A DNA stretch of 64,000 bases from Prado023 sp963697345 (GCA_963697345.1 CAVONS010000002.1:1-64000); one strand, 5' to 3'. Positions 36,456 to 44,910 are shown, numbered from the stretch's first letter. Notes: generated by a model from the letters alone, not told the origin. Program-made: numbers and translations.

Positions 36456-37412
36456 ATGGACTCCACGCAGGTGATTCGCGGCCTGGCACCCATGCGTGGG
36501 GTCTCCCTCGCCGAGATCGTGCGGCACTTCTCCCTCGAGGTCGTCACGGCCGCCGGAGTCGACCTCGACTCCCGCAAGGTCTCCTCAGCGGACCTGAACC
36601 GGCCGGGCCTGCAGTGGGCCGGCTACGAGGAGCACTTCCCGGGGGTGCAGATCCAGATCATCGGTCGTGCCGAGATCGGGTACCTCCTGAGCCTGCCCCG
36701 GGAGCAGCGCCGCGAACGACTGGTCCAGTTCGCCGAGCAGGCCGTGCCGGCGACGGTCCTGACCCACGACCTGGTCGTCTCGCCCTGGGCTGTCGACATG
36801 GCCGAGGAGTTCGGCGTCCCACTGTTCCGCACACCCCTGAGCACGACCGAGTTCGCCGCTCAACTGGCCTGGTTCCTCGCCCTGGAGCTGGCCCCTCGCG
36901 AGGTCCTGCACGCCGGGTTGGTGGACGTCGCCGGCGAGGGTGTCCTCATCCTGGGCAAGAGCGGGATCGGCAAGTCCGAGACGGCCCTGGAACTGGTGCG
37001 CCGTGGGCACCGGCTCGTTGCTGATGACACCGTGGAGGTCCGCCGGCCCTCGGACCGCGACCTGGTCGGTCGGGCTCCCGGGCGGGTGCGTCACTTCATG
37101 GAGATCAAGGGGATCGGGATCGTCAACCTGCGCCTCATGTTCGGGGTCGGCTCGGTCAAGGCCACCAGCGAGATCAGCCTGGTGGTCACCCTCCAGCCAC
37201 TGGACCCGGAACGCGACTACTCCCTGGAGCCGGACCGGATGGAGATCCTGGGGGTGGAGCTGCCCCTGGTGACGATCCCGGTCCGCCCTGGCCGGAACGC
37301 CGCGGTCCTCATCGAGACCGCCGCCATGGACCAGCGGGCCCACCGACTGCTGCGCCCCGAGACCACCGACCCACGAGGCCCATCCTCCGAGGTCTTCGGG
37401 AGGCTGGCGTGA
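36456..37412 (+). CDS. HPr kinase/phosphorylase-like protein with intact active site
   Basis: The 318-residue protein has the two-domain HprK/P layout. The N-terminal domain (about 15-140) contains SRKVSSADLNRPGLQWAGY. The catalytic domain contains His152 (LHAGLVDVAGEGVLIL), the P-loop GKSGIGKSE (167-175), RRGHRLVADDTVEV and the second signature IKGIGIVNLRLMFGVGS. In Firmicutes HprK/P phosphorylates and dephosphorylates Ser46 of HPr in carbon catabolite control. HprK is uncommon in actinobacteria, and no ptsH or ptsI is in the window, so the substrate is open. A TACCCT box (36444-36449) six bases before the ATG suggests a leaderless start. It overlaps the phosphatase gene by four bases (GTGA). 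Confidence 0.9.
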   Translation: MDSTQVIRGLAPMRGVSLAEIVRHFSLEVVTAAGVDLDSRKVSSADLNRPGLQWAGYEEHFPGVQIQIIGRAEIGYLLSLPREQRRERLVQFAEQAVPATVLTHDLVVSPWAVDMAEEFGVPLFRTPLSTTEFAAQLAWFLALELAPREVLHAGLVDVAGEGVLILGKSGIGKSETALELVRRGHRLVADDTVEVRRPSDRDLVGRAPGRVRHFMEIKGIGIVNLRLMFGVGSVKATSEISLVVTLQPLDPERDYSLEPDRMEILGVELPLVTIPVRPGRNAAVLIETAAMDQRAHRLLRPETTDPRGPSSEVFGRLA

Positions 37413-38137
37413 GCGGACGCATGGACATCGACGGAACGTTCAACTTCCGCGACGTCGGTGGGTACCCGGCCGTCGGTGGGACCACACGCAGCGGCCAGCT
37501 CTATCGCTCGGACTCCCTGGCCGGTGTCACGGCGGCAGGTGCTGCCGACCTGGCGGCCCTTCGCATCGGGGTCGTGATCGACCTGCGCTCGGATCTCGAG
37601 CGGCGGCAGGACACGTCGGCGGACGTCCTGCCTGGGGCCGTGCGCGTGCTGCTGCCGATCCACGGCGGGTCCCGGTCGTCGATGATCGAGGAGGGCCCGG
37701 TGACCCTGGTCAGCCTGTACCGCCAGGTCCTGACCGATTCCGCCTGGGCGATCGCCACGGCCGTGGGGGTCATCGCCGACAGCGGGAACCAGCCGGTCCT
37801 GGTGCACTGCACCGCCGGGAAGGACCGGACCGGCCTGGTGGTGGCCCTTGCCCTGGAGGCCGCCGGTGTGGAGCGCTCGGCGGTGGTCGCGGACTACACG
37901 CAGAGCGCGTTGAACCTCGACGGCGCATGGGCCAATGACGCCATGAGTGCGCTGGTGTCGCTCGGCGTGCCGATCTCACCGGAGCTCTTCGAAGCCCTCG
38001 GGGGATCACCTGACCATGCCATGACGACCGTCCTGGGGTGGCTGGACAAGGAGTACGGATCAACGGTGGACTACCTCAGGGCGCATGGATTCCTCGACGA
38101 GTCCGTGCTGGAACTGCGCGAGAAGCTGGTGGGTTGA
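37409..38137 (+). CDS. Tyrosine/dual-specificity-type protein phosphatase
   Basis: The 242-residue protein matches the bacterial Y_phosphatase3 group (MptpB/LipA-like). It opens IDGTFNFRDVGGYPAVGG, has YRSDSLAG, IDLRSDLERR, and the P-loop HCTAGKDRTG with nucleophile Cys134 and Arg140, followed by ADYTQSA. Such enzymes hydrolyse phospho-Tyr/Ser/Thr or phosphoinositides. It starts at a GTG overlapping the HprK stop, and its stop lies two bases before the ATG of the degenerate HprK paralogue, so all three form one tightly coupled operon. The likely role is to reverse a phosphorylation made by the HprK homologue; this is inference, because classical HprK is its own phosphorylase. Confidence 0.88.
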   Translation: MSGRMDIDGTFNFRDVGGYPAVGGTTRSGQLYRSDSLAGVTAAGAADLAALRIGVVIDLRSDLERRQDTSADVLPGAVRVLLPIHGGSRSSMIEEGPVTLVSLYRQVLTDSAWAIATAVGVIADSGNQPVLVHCTAGKDRTGLVVALALEAAGVERSAVVADYTQSALNLDGAWANDAMSALVSLGVPISPELFEALGGSPDHAMTTVLGWLDKEYGSTVDYLRAHGFLDESVLELREKLVG

Positions 38138-38139
38138 CC

Positions 38140-39147
38140 ATGGCGGCGTCGACGAACAGGGGCAACGGGGTCCCGGGCCGCCCCCCGGGGGGCGGCGGTG
38201 GCGCCCGCGGTGGCGGTGGCGCCCGCGGGTCGGGATCGTCAGGTCACTCGGTCCAGCTGTCCTCGATCGTGGATCGCCTGCACCTCATGCAGGTCGCCGG
38301 GGGCCACCTGGACCTCGACGAGATCATGGTCACGACCTCCGACGTGAACCGTCCGGGGTTGGAGCTCACGGGCTACCTGGAGCACTTCTCGCCGGATCGG
38401 TTCCAGATCATCGGCTGGATCGAGACCGCCTACCTGACGAGCCTGGACCCCGAGACCCGCGCCCGCAGGCTGGAGGACTACTTCGGGCTCGGCTTCCCGG
38501 CGCTGGTCGTGGCCCGCGGACTGCATGTCATGCCCGACATGGTGGCTGCCGCCGACCGGCACGACGTCCCCGTCTTCGGCACGGAGATGGACACCAGCGG
38601 CTTCGCCAGTGAGCTGACGTGGCTGCTCATGCACGCACTGGCCCCTCGCACGGAGATCGATGCGGGCCTGGTCGACGTCCACGGTGAGGGGGTGCTGATC
38701 CTCGGTGACCACGGACTCGGCATCTCCGAGACCGTCCTCGAACTCGTCCGGCGTGGGCATCGGCTGATCGCTGACGACCGCGTGGAGGTGCGGCGCATCT
38801 CCGAGGAGCACCTGCGTGGACGTGCACCCGCTGATGTCGGGCACATCATCGACATCCCCGGCGTCGGTTCCGTGGACGTCGAGGAGCTGTTCGGGATCGG
38901 CTCGATCCGCACCGATGGGCGGGTCACGGTTGCCGTGCGGCTCGAGGTGCGCGACCTGGCCAAGGAGTACGAGCGGATCGGGATCGTGGAGCATGTCGAG
39001 GAGGTGTTCGGGGTCCCGCTGGCCAAGGTGGTGATCCCGGTCCAGCCCGGCCGCAACCTGGCCGTGATCATCGAGGCCGTGGCGCTGACCCATCGGCAGC
39101 GCACGCTGGGGTACGTGGCGGCTGCTGAGCTGACGGGCCGCGGGTAG
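38140..39147 (+). CDS. Degenerate HPr kinase paralogue (probable pseudokinase)
   Basis: The 335-residue protein aligns throughout with the HprK-like protein two genes upstream (SDVNRPGLELTGY, ALAPRTEIDAGLVDVHGEGV, RRGHRLIADDRVEVRR, GSVDVEELFGIGSI). The catalytic His is replaced by Asp174, and the P-loop reads GDHGLGISE (189-197), with Ile195 in place of the essential Lys and His191 in place of Ser. The second signature has Pro instead of a basic residue (DIPGVGSVDV). The acidic ADD pair is kept. A Gly/Arg-rich disordered head (about residues 10-35) precedes the domain. ATP phosphotransfer is therefore unlikely; a regulatory or scaffolding role with the intact paralogue is likely. The reading frame is otherwise intact, arguing for function. 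Confidence 0.85.
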   Translation: MAASTNRGNGVPGRPPGGGGGARGGGGARGSGSSGHSVQLSSIVDRLHLMQVAGGHLDLDEIMVTTSDVNRPGLELTGYLEHFSPDRFQIIGWIETAYLTSLDPETRARRLEDYFGLGFPALVVARGLHVMPDMVAAADRHDVPVFGTEMDTSGFASELTWLLMHALAPRTEIDAGLVDVHGEGVLILGDHGLGISETVLELVRRGHRLIADDRVEVRRISEEHLRGRAPADVGHIIDIPGVGSVDVEELFGIGSIRTDGRVTVAVRLEVRDLAKEYERIGIVEHVEEVFGVPLAKVVIPVQPGRNLAVIIEAVALTHRQRTLGYVAAAELTGRG

Positions 39148-39168
39148 CGCGGGGCGCTCCACGCGCCA

Positions 39169-39203
39169 GCGACCCGCGAACGGGCGACCCGCGAACGGGC
39201 GAT
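39169..39203 (+). repeat. Short tandem repeat, 15-base unit
   Basis: GCGACCCGCGAACGG is repeated twice exactly (39169-39183, 39184-39198) with a third diverged start (GCGATCC). It lies 20 bases after the pseudokinase stop in a 208-base non-coding gap. A possible -10 (TAGAGT, 39284-39289) for the next gene is the only other visible element in this gap. Confidence 0.75.
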
Positions 39204-39355
39204 CCACGCACCTCCCGATGCCCGTTCCTGCCGATCCGATGCGCGTGCGCGTCGGGATGCGAGGGTCCGATCGATCCGATGGCTAGAGTCGCGGGTGCGT
39301 TCGTGGGCCCCTCGGTGGGACCCAGGCCTGGGCGCGCCACCAAGGAGGTCGGCAC

Positions 39356-40009
39356 ATGTCGACGCTGGACATCTTCGGTTGGGTCAGCTCCGGGCTGATC
39401 ATCGTCTCGCTGATGCAGGCCAGGGTTCTGCGCTTCCGGGTGCTCAATCTCACCGGTGCTGCCCTGGCCACGGTCGTCAACGCCCTGTTGGGGGTCTGGC
39501 CCTTCGCAGCCATGAACCTGGTCATCACTGTGATCGACGTCTACTGGATCTTCCGACTGACCCGGGAGCGCCACGATGAGGACGTCTATGACGTCGTGGA
39601 GGTCGGCAGGCAGGATGCCTACCTGCGCCACGTGCTGCGGATCCACGCTGAGGACCTGGCCGCCACGCACCCCGAGTTCCAGGTCGCCCAGGCCAGGGAC
39701 GCGGGCACGGATGAGGTGGCCGACCGGTCGGCCTTCCTGGTGCTCCGAGGTGACGAGACCGTCGGGATGGTCCTCGTGCGCGACGCTGGGCACGGTGTTG
39801 GGGAGGTCGAGTTGGACTACGTCACCGGGCGCTTCCGCGACTTCACGCCAGGGGAGTTCGTCTACCGCCGGTCGGGGGTGTTCGCCGAGCGGGGATTCAC
39901 CCGACTGGTGGCGGCCGATGTGCCGGGCTCGCGCAGCTACTACTCCCGCGTCGGCTTCCACAAGGTGGACGGACGCTGGGAACGCGCAGTCGAGCCGGCG
40001 GCAGCCTAG
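39356..40009 (+). CDS. Membrane protein with YgjV-like helices and a C-terminal GNAT-like domain
   Basis: The 217-residue protein starts at an ATG preceded by AAGGAGG (39344-39350). Three hydrophobic helices (about residues 5-65: IFGWVSSGLIIVSLMQ, LTGAALATVVNALLGV, AMNLVITVIDVYWIF) resemble YgjV-type small membrane proteins. The soluble part (about 80-217) looks like a degenerate GNAT acetyltransferase (AFLVLRGDETVGMVLVRDA, then RRSGVFAERGFTRLVA and SYYSRVGFHKVDG), but a clear acetyl-CoA P-loop (Q/RxxGxG/A) is not visible. The combination is unusual; the function is unknown. It is convergent with the NERD-helicase gene. Confidence 0.7.
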   Translation: MSTLDIFGWVSSGLIIVSLMQARVLRFRVLNLTGAALATVVNALLGVWPFAAMNLVITVIDVYWIFRLTRERHDEDVYDVVEVGRQDAYLRHVLRIHAEDLAATHPEFQVAQARDAGTDEVADRSAFLVLRGDETVGMVLVRDAGHGVGEVELDYVTGRFRDFTPGEFVYRRSGVFAERGFTRLVAADVPGSRSYYSRVGFHKVDGRWERAVEPAAA

Positions 40010-40123
40010 GACGTCAAGGCGGTCAACGATGGGTACGGCCACGCACAGAAGTCGGGCCGGAACCGGATCAGGACCGGGGAGCCGGCGCCGTGGTCGATGG
40101 GTTCGTGACTCACCGTTGTCGGC

Positions 40124-41776
40124 TCATCGATCACCGCTGAGCCGCGCGGCCACCTCGTCGCCAGCGACCTCGCGGATCATGGCCAGCTCGCCGCAGACCA
40201 CGAGCAGGTCCCGGGCGCGCGACAACCCCACGTAGAGGATGTCACGGGCCGTGGCCGGATCCCGGAACCCATCGACGGCCAGCACGATCGCCGGGCGCTC
40301 CATGCCCTTGAACGCAGCGACGGTCGAGAAGAACATGTCCGTGCCATCCCAGAACGAGTCCCAGTACCCGTCGCGACCGTCCAGGGCCACGCGATTGGCC
40401 TGCTCGGGGTGTCGGTGGTGGGTCGTGAGCACAGCCACGTCCTCGGCGGCCCACCCGTTGTCCAGCAGCTCCACAGCGGCGTCGTCGGCGGTGTCCGTGG
40501 CGTCGTGCGCCGGGCATTCGATGAACTGCACGGGAGGACCGTCGCCACCAAGGAGCGTCGGGGAGTCGCTGGCCAGCGGGGCGAACACGGCGCCGATCTG
40601 GCGGCTGTTGCGCAGGTTCGAGTCGAGGGTCAGCGGAACCAGCCCGATGTCCAGGCGCTGGTCACGGTCGAAGATGCGCTGCTGCTCGTCGGCGAAGACC
40701 GCGATCCGGGCCGAGTCCGGATTCCGCAGGGCACCCAGCAGCGCAGGCCACCACACGTCGGGAATGTCCTGGGCCTCATCGACGATCAGGGCATCGAAGC
40801 GGGCCGCATCGGGCAGGGTCGAGGCGAGTTCGGTCATCTGGGCGGGCAGGGCGACCTCCCAGAACTCCTGGCCCTGCCCGTCGAGGATCTGCACCCCCCA
40901 TTCCACGCCGAGGGCGTGGAAGGTCCGGACGCGGACCCGGCGCCGCAGGGCCTTCGGCCAGGTCGCGACCCGACGAGCGATCCAGGTCGACAGCCCACGC
41001 GAGTAGCACACCAGGGCGACACGTTGACCGTCGGCGGCCCACCGGCGGGCCTGCTCCATGGCCAGCCAGGTCTTGCCTGTCCCCGGGCCGCCGATGACCT
41101 CGATCCGGGGGATCCGCCGAGCCAGGTCCAGGACCTCGTACTGGTCCTCCGTGAGGCGCTCGACGTGGTCTCCGCGCACCGCGAGCATGCCGAGGAGCTC
41201 GGCCTGGCGGTCACCGCGCCCGCCGAGGATCTCCGCGGCCAGGTCGATGACGTCCATGCCCGGCAGTGCGCTCGGCTCGTTGCGCAGCGGCCCGGTCAAC
41301 AGGTCGAAGATGAGCCCGGCGGCGTCGGAGAGCTGGTTGCTGTCGATGATCCACTTGCGCGGCAGACCCGGTGAGGGGTCCTGCGGACCTAGCACGGTGT
41401 CCGGCAGGATCACCATGTGGATCATCCGCGGCTTGCCCTGTGACCAGTCCGGATGGCGCTCCAGGTAGCGTCGGAGCAGGTACTTGCCGGACGTGGCCTG
41501 GTCCTCGAGGTCGATCGCCCTCCGGCCCTCGGGTGTCTGCTGCCACCACTGGCCAGCGTCGCGCCACACGTGCCCGCCCTTGACCTCGATGGCTGCGAAG
41601 CCGGCATCGGGCATCCCCACGACCAGGTCGACCTCCCAGTCGCCATCGAGGCCGGTGAACCGCACATTGGCCAGCAGGACGTCGACATCGCGCAGCTTGC
41701 TGGCCAGGGCGTGGAAGGCGACCCTCTCGCCCCGCGACTTCAGCCGTGGGTGCGGGGGCAGGCAGCGGGCCGACAT
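40124..41776 (-). CDS. NERD-domain superfamily 1 helicase/nuclease
   Basis: The 550-residue protein joins an N-terminal nuclease-related (NERD) domain (about 18-130; E48-V-D50 in GDWEVDLVVG and E64-V-K66 in AAIEVKGGHVW) to a UvrD/Rep-type helicase. Helicase motifs are QYEVLDLARR, the Walker A GGPGTGKT (about 227-234), the Walker B LIVDEAQDI (about 330-338), a QxxR-type loop with SNLRNSRQIG, and the C-terminal VGLSRARDLLVV. Such proteins act on DNA in repair or defence; nothing adjacent identifies a defence island. The ATG at 41776 has AGGGG seven bases upstream and is preferred over a longer frame beginning at 41806. Confidence 0.85.
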   Translation of the reverse strand: MSARCLPPHPRLKSRGERVAFHALASKLRDVDVLLANVRFTGLDGDWEVDLVVGMPDAGFAAIEVKGGHVWRDAGQWWQQTPEGRRAIDLEDQATSGKYLLRRYLERHPDWSQGKPRMIHMVILPDTVLGPQDPSPGLPRKWIIDSNQLSDAAGLIFDLLTGPLRNEPSALPGMDVIDLAAEILGGRGDRQAELLGMLAVRGDHVERLTEDQYEVLDLARRIPRIEVIGGPGTGKTWLAMEQARRWAADGQRVALVCYSRGLSTWIARRVATWPKALRRRVRVRTFHALGVEWGVQILDGQGQEFWEVALPAQMTELASTLPDAARFDALIVDEAQDIPDVWWPALLGALRNPDSARIAVFADEQQRIFDRDQRLDIGLVPLTLDSNLRNSRQIGAVFAPLASDSPTLLGGDGPPVQFIECPAHDATDTADDAAVELLDNGWAAEDVAVLTTHHRHPEQANRVALDGRDGYWDSFWDGTDMFFSTVAAFKGMERPAIVLAVDGFRDPATARDILYVGLSRARDLLVVCGELAMIREVAGDEVAARLSGDR

Positions 41777-41954
41777 GTGCTGTTCCCCTTCGTCTGGTCC
41801 CACCACAGGTGCCTGGTGTGGGCGGTCGTCTCCTGTCGCACGCTACCGCCGGCTGGTGCCCTGCGGCCGACGACCACGCACAACGCTGGCGACCGGTGTG
41901 CCACGATAGGACTCCCGTTCAGCTGTGACCCGAGGACAGGGAGAAGGTTCGTCC

Positions 41955-42755
41955 ATGGCATTGCGCAACCCCACTCCTGAGCCGTCGCCCGAGCCGATCC
42001 CCAGGCTGGTCATGGACCCGGCGACGCGGGACTACACCACCCTCCAGGAGGAGGGCGCGCGCCTGTACCGGGGTATCCGGATCGGACGACCGGCGCGTGC
42101 CCGCTCCTACTGGCCGACGATCGCGGCCATGCGCGCCCTGCGGTTGCGGTGGTCCGTGGATGTCCGGGGAGCGGACCGGGTTGCTCCCGGCCCCGCGATC
42201 CTGATCGGCAACCACGTCCAGTTCCTGGACCCGGTGTGCGTCGTCATGACGGTCTGGTGGCGGGTCAGCGCGTTCACGAAGGTCGAGTGGTTCGAACACC
42301 GGGGTGCGCTGTTCTTCCGGCTCATGGGCCAGATCCCTCTGCGGCGCGGTGATCCGGAGTCCACGGAGTGGGCCATGCAGATGTCACGCCATGCCCTGGC
42401 CGGAGGTGGGCGCATCGGGCTGTACCCAGAGGGGACCCGGACGCCGGACCCCCGTCAGCTGCACAGGCTGCACAAGAGGGTCATGATCCCGTTGCTCCAG
42501 GCGAACCCGGACGTGCCTGTCCACGTGGTCACCACGCGCTACGTGAACCATCGCTTCCCACGTCGCATCCAGGTCGAGATCAAGGTCTCGGACCGGCTGC
42601 CGCTGGATGTCCACCGGATGAGTGCCGACCAGATGACCGACCTCGTCCGGGATCACCTGCTGGAACTGGGTGGTCAGGAGTACGTGGACCGGTACGCACA
42701 GGACGTGAAGGCCGAGCTGAGAGCGGTGCGCGACAGGCCCGCGGCGGACGACTGA
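41955..42755 (+). CDS. 1-acyl-sn-glycerol-3-phosphate acyltransferase (PlsC-like)
   Basis: The 266-residue protein has the acyltransferase motif NHVQFLD with His87 and Asp92, a second block LFFRLMGQIPLRRGD, the YPEGTR motif and IPLLQANPDVPV. It would acylate lysophosphatidate or a related acceptor in membrane lipid synthesis. The N-terminal 40 residues are Pro-rich and probably flexible, and the helix before the motif (PGPAILIGN) may dip into the membrane. A GGGAGAAGG sequence precedes the ATG. It is divergent from the NERD-helicase gene. Confidence 0.87.
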   Translation: MALRNPTPEPSPEPIPRLVMDPATRDYTTLQEEGARLYRGIRIGRPARARSYWPTIAAMRALRLRWSVDVRGADRVAPGPAILIGNHVQFLDPVCVVMTVWWRVSAFTKVEWFEHRGALFFRLMGQIPLRRGDPESTEWAMQMSRHALAGGGRIGLYPEGTRTPDPRQLHRLHKRVMIPLLQANPDVPVHVVTTRYVNHRFPRRIQVEIKVSDRLPLDVHRMSADQMTDLVRDHLLELGGQEYVDRYAQDVKAELRAVRDRPAADD

Positions 42756-42780
42756 AGCGGCGAGTCGATACAGAAGCGGG

Positions 42781-43497
42781 TCACTGCTCGCGGCGAACCT
42801 GGTCGCTGATCTCCTCGACCTTCGCCCAGATCCGGGCCCGCACGTCGGGGGAGCTCATCTCGCCGAGGTGGGTGATCCGGCCCATGATCAGGTCGTCGAC
42901 CTCGTACTCCGGGAATGCCCGCAGGTGGCGTCGGTACTCGTCCTCCGTGGCGATCAGCAGGTTGGTGACACCGGGCACGTCCATGTGGGCATTGATGTAG
43001 GGCTGGATGAACAGCTCGTGTGTGCTGTAGATGTTCGTGACCCGGTCAGCGATCGCTGGCACGTCGGCATGCAGGGCGGTCAGGAAGGGCGAACCCTCGG
43101 CCATATCGCTGAGTGCTGGGGTGATGTTGCGCCCTGTCCACGAGAAGAGTCGCGAGATGCGCGCCGCACTGACTGACCCCTCCCAGGGTGCGCCCACGCT
43201 GATCACGTGCCGCACCTGGTCCTGGTGGTCCACGGCGTAGCGCAGCGCGGCCAGGCCCCCCTGCGAGTGGCCGACGAGCACGACCGGCGATCCGGCTTCT
43301 CGGCCCTGGGCCTCCAGGCCCGCCTGGATGTCGTTGTGGATGTGTCCCTGGGAGCGTTCCAGGGGCATGGCCACCCCGAAGTGGGCCAGGGTGATCAGGA
43401 ACGCGTTGTGGTGCCGCTCGAGCACCTGGCGCATCATGACCGTGGCGGCCAGGCCACGGATGGCGGTTCCGGCGACGATCGGGACGGCGACTGGCAC
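42781..43497 (-). CDS. Alpha/beta hydrolase (lipase-like)
   Basis: The 238-residue hydrolase opens with a hydrophobic stretch (VAVPIVAGTAIRGLAATVMM) and has the nucleophile elbow GHSQGG (Ser78). ISVGAPWEGS and a late His in MGRITHLGEMS may complete the triad; the acid is not obvious. It resembles the secreted/membrane lipase-like hydrolases of actinobacteria (class 2/EstA-like). The substrate is unknown. The 174 bases upstream (43498-43671) contain only promoter-type sequence with no recognised element. It is convergent with the PlsC-like gene (25-base gap). Confidence 0.78.
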   Translation of the reverse strand: MPVAVPIVAGTAIRGLAATVMMRQVLERHHNAFLITLAHFGVAMPLERSQGHIHNDIQAGLEAQGREAGSPVVLVGHSQGGLAALRYAVDHQDQVRHVISVGAPWEGSVSAARISRLFSWTGRNITPALSDMAEGSPFLTALHADVPAIADRVTNIYSTHELFIQPYINAHMDVPGVTNLLIATEDEYRRHLRAFPEYEVDDLIMGRITHLGEMSSPDVRARIWAKVEEISDQVRREQ

Positions 43498-43671
43498 ACT
43501 GGAGAAACTAGCGCACTGCGTGCCCCGGCGCCGGATGCCCGACCGGCTGGCGGGTTTCCGGCAGGGCCCGGGGAGCCGTCGCGAGATCGCGTGGGCACAG
43601 GTGGTTCACGACCGGGTCGGTTCGGGGCCTGAGAACACCCGGGTCCCGGTCGCGGCTCGTCGTCCGGGCGG

Positions 43672-44463
43672 TCAGCCGGGCAGTGCGCGTTCCTCGCTGA
43701 CCGCGGAGCCACCATCGATGATCAGGACCTGGCCCGTGCAGTAGGACGCCTCGGGTGAGGCGAACCACGCGACTGCCCCGGCCACCTCGTCGGATCGACC
43801 ACTGCGCCCCACCGGGGTGTGCTGCCCCTCGAGCACCTCGTGGGGCAGCTGCGACCCGGTGGCGATCCAGCCGGGTGCCACCGCGTTGGCGGTGACCCCG
43901 GCCGGAGCCAGGTCGACGGCCAGGGCGCGCATGAGCCCGACCATGCCTGCCTTGGCCGCGGCGTACGCGGGCTCCTGGCGCATGGCCATCACCGGCCCTG
44001 TCACGGAGGCGACCATGACGATGCGTCCCCAACCCGCGGCGCGCAGGTGCGGGACTGCTGCGCGGGTGACCAGGAACGCCGTGTCCAGGTTGCGGGCGAT
44101 GGCGTCGTGCCACGCCTGCACGGACATGGTCGCCAGGTCGCCTGCTTCGGCGCCGGGGTCGGCAGTCGTCACGCTGATCATGCCCGCGTTGTTCACCACG
44201 ATGTGCAGCCCCGCGTGGTGCGCTGCAGCGCTGACCGCGTCGGCGGCCCGCTCGGGATCGGTGAGGTCGGCCACGATGCCGTGGGCCAACAACCCTTCGG
44301 ATCGGAGCTCGTCGGCGCGTTCGTGGGCTCTGTCAGTGGTCGCGGTCAACCAGACCGTCGCTCCCATCCTGCCCAGCATCCGTGCGGTCGCGATGCCGAT
44401 GCCGGTGGGGCTGCCCGCGCCGGTGACCAGCGCCGTCCTGCCAGCCAGGGAGAACAGGGCCAT
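43672..44463 (-). CDS. Short-chain dehydrogenase/reductase (SDR)
   Basis: The 263-residue SDR has the cofactor loop TGAGSPTGIG (residues 14-23), NNAGM, the active-site S-x12-Y-x3-K pattern ending PAYAAAKAGMV, and the C-terminal GQVLIIDGGSAVSE. A three-residue insertion in the glycine loop (GSPTGIG) is mildly unusual. The start codon has GGAGG about nine bases upstream, so the longer upstream frame was not used. The substrate cannot be inferred. A 447-base non-coding gap separates it from the divergent mscS gene. Confidence 0.85.
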   Translation of the reverse strand: MALFSLAGRTALVTGAGSPTGIGIATARMLGRMGATVWLTATTDRAHERADELRSEGLLAHGIVADLTDPERAADAVSAAAHHAGLHIVVNNAGMISVTTADPGAEAGDLATMSVQAWHDAIARNLDTAFLVTRAAVPHLRAAGWGRIVMVASVTGPVMAMRQEPAYAAAKAGMVGLMRALAVDLAPAGVTANAVAPGWIATGSQLPHEVLEGQHTPVGRSGRSDEVAGAVAWFASPEASYCTGQVLIIDGGSAVSEERALPG

Positions 44464-44658
44464 GGCGTCCACCTCCGTCCTGCCAGGTGAGGGTCCGGGA
44501 CGGACAATCACCACGTCACTGCCCCCAGTGTGGGCCACCCGGCACGTTGTTTCGCCCCGTTGGTCCCTTGGGTGGGCGCGTGGCAGCGTTGGTGCTCGCC
44601 GTCGCACGTCGGCCCGAGCGCGGCATCGGTGTGCACCATTCCGGTTCGCACGTTGACT

Positions 44659-44821
44659 GCGCATGAATCGCACCGTTTCAGCGTGGTGACGATCCTCGTC
44701 GAGGGTCACCGCGCTCCATGTGCACCGTATGCGGATCGCCCCGCCAGCCTGACGGTGGATTCTGGGCGCAGTGATCGGCGGGCGCACGAATGCAGCCGGC
44801 GAAACGGTGGGTTTCGCGCGC
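44659..44821. repeat. Intergenic palindromic repeat cluster, locus B
   Basis: The 447-base gap between SDR and mscS (44464-44910) has no coding sequence. It carries three further copies of the motif seen at 30.5 kb: plus strand at 44659 and 44782, minus strand from 44821. The first copy (GACTGCGCATGAATCGCACC) matches 30471-30490 at 16 of 20 positions, and similarity continues through CGTYTCAGC. A perfect 7-base stem GCGAAAC-GGTGG-GTTTCGC lies at 44799-44817. A TAGGCT box (44898-44903) is the probable mscS -10. Confidence 0.65.
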
Positions 44822-44910
44822 GGTGGATCGCGTGCGTCCTCCTTGCTGTGCGGCCGCAGACAATGGCGCCCCCTTTGGCCGCTCGGCGGCGGCTATCTAG
44901 GCTCGTACCC

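Noticed and set aside
38155..38240. The Gly/Arg-rich stretch at the 5' end of the degenerate HprK gene as a non-coding repeat
   Set aside because: It is in frame with the kinase-like domain and reads as a disordered protein head.
40124..44463. A defence island around the NERD helicase
   Set aside because: The neighbours are lipid, hydrolase and SDR genes with no restriction, toxin or CRISPR-linked proteins.
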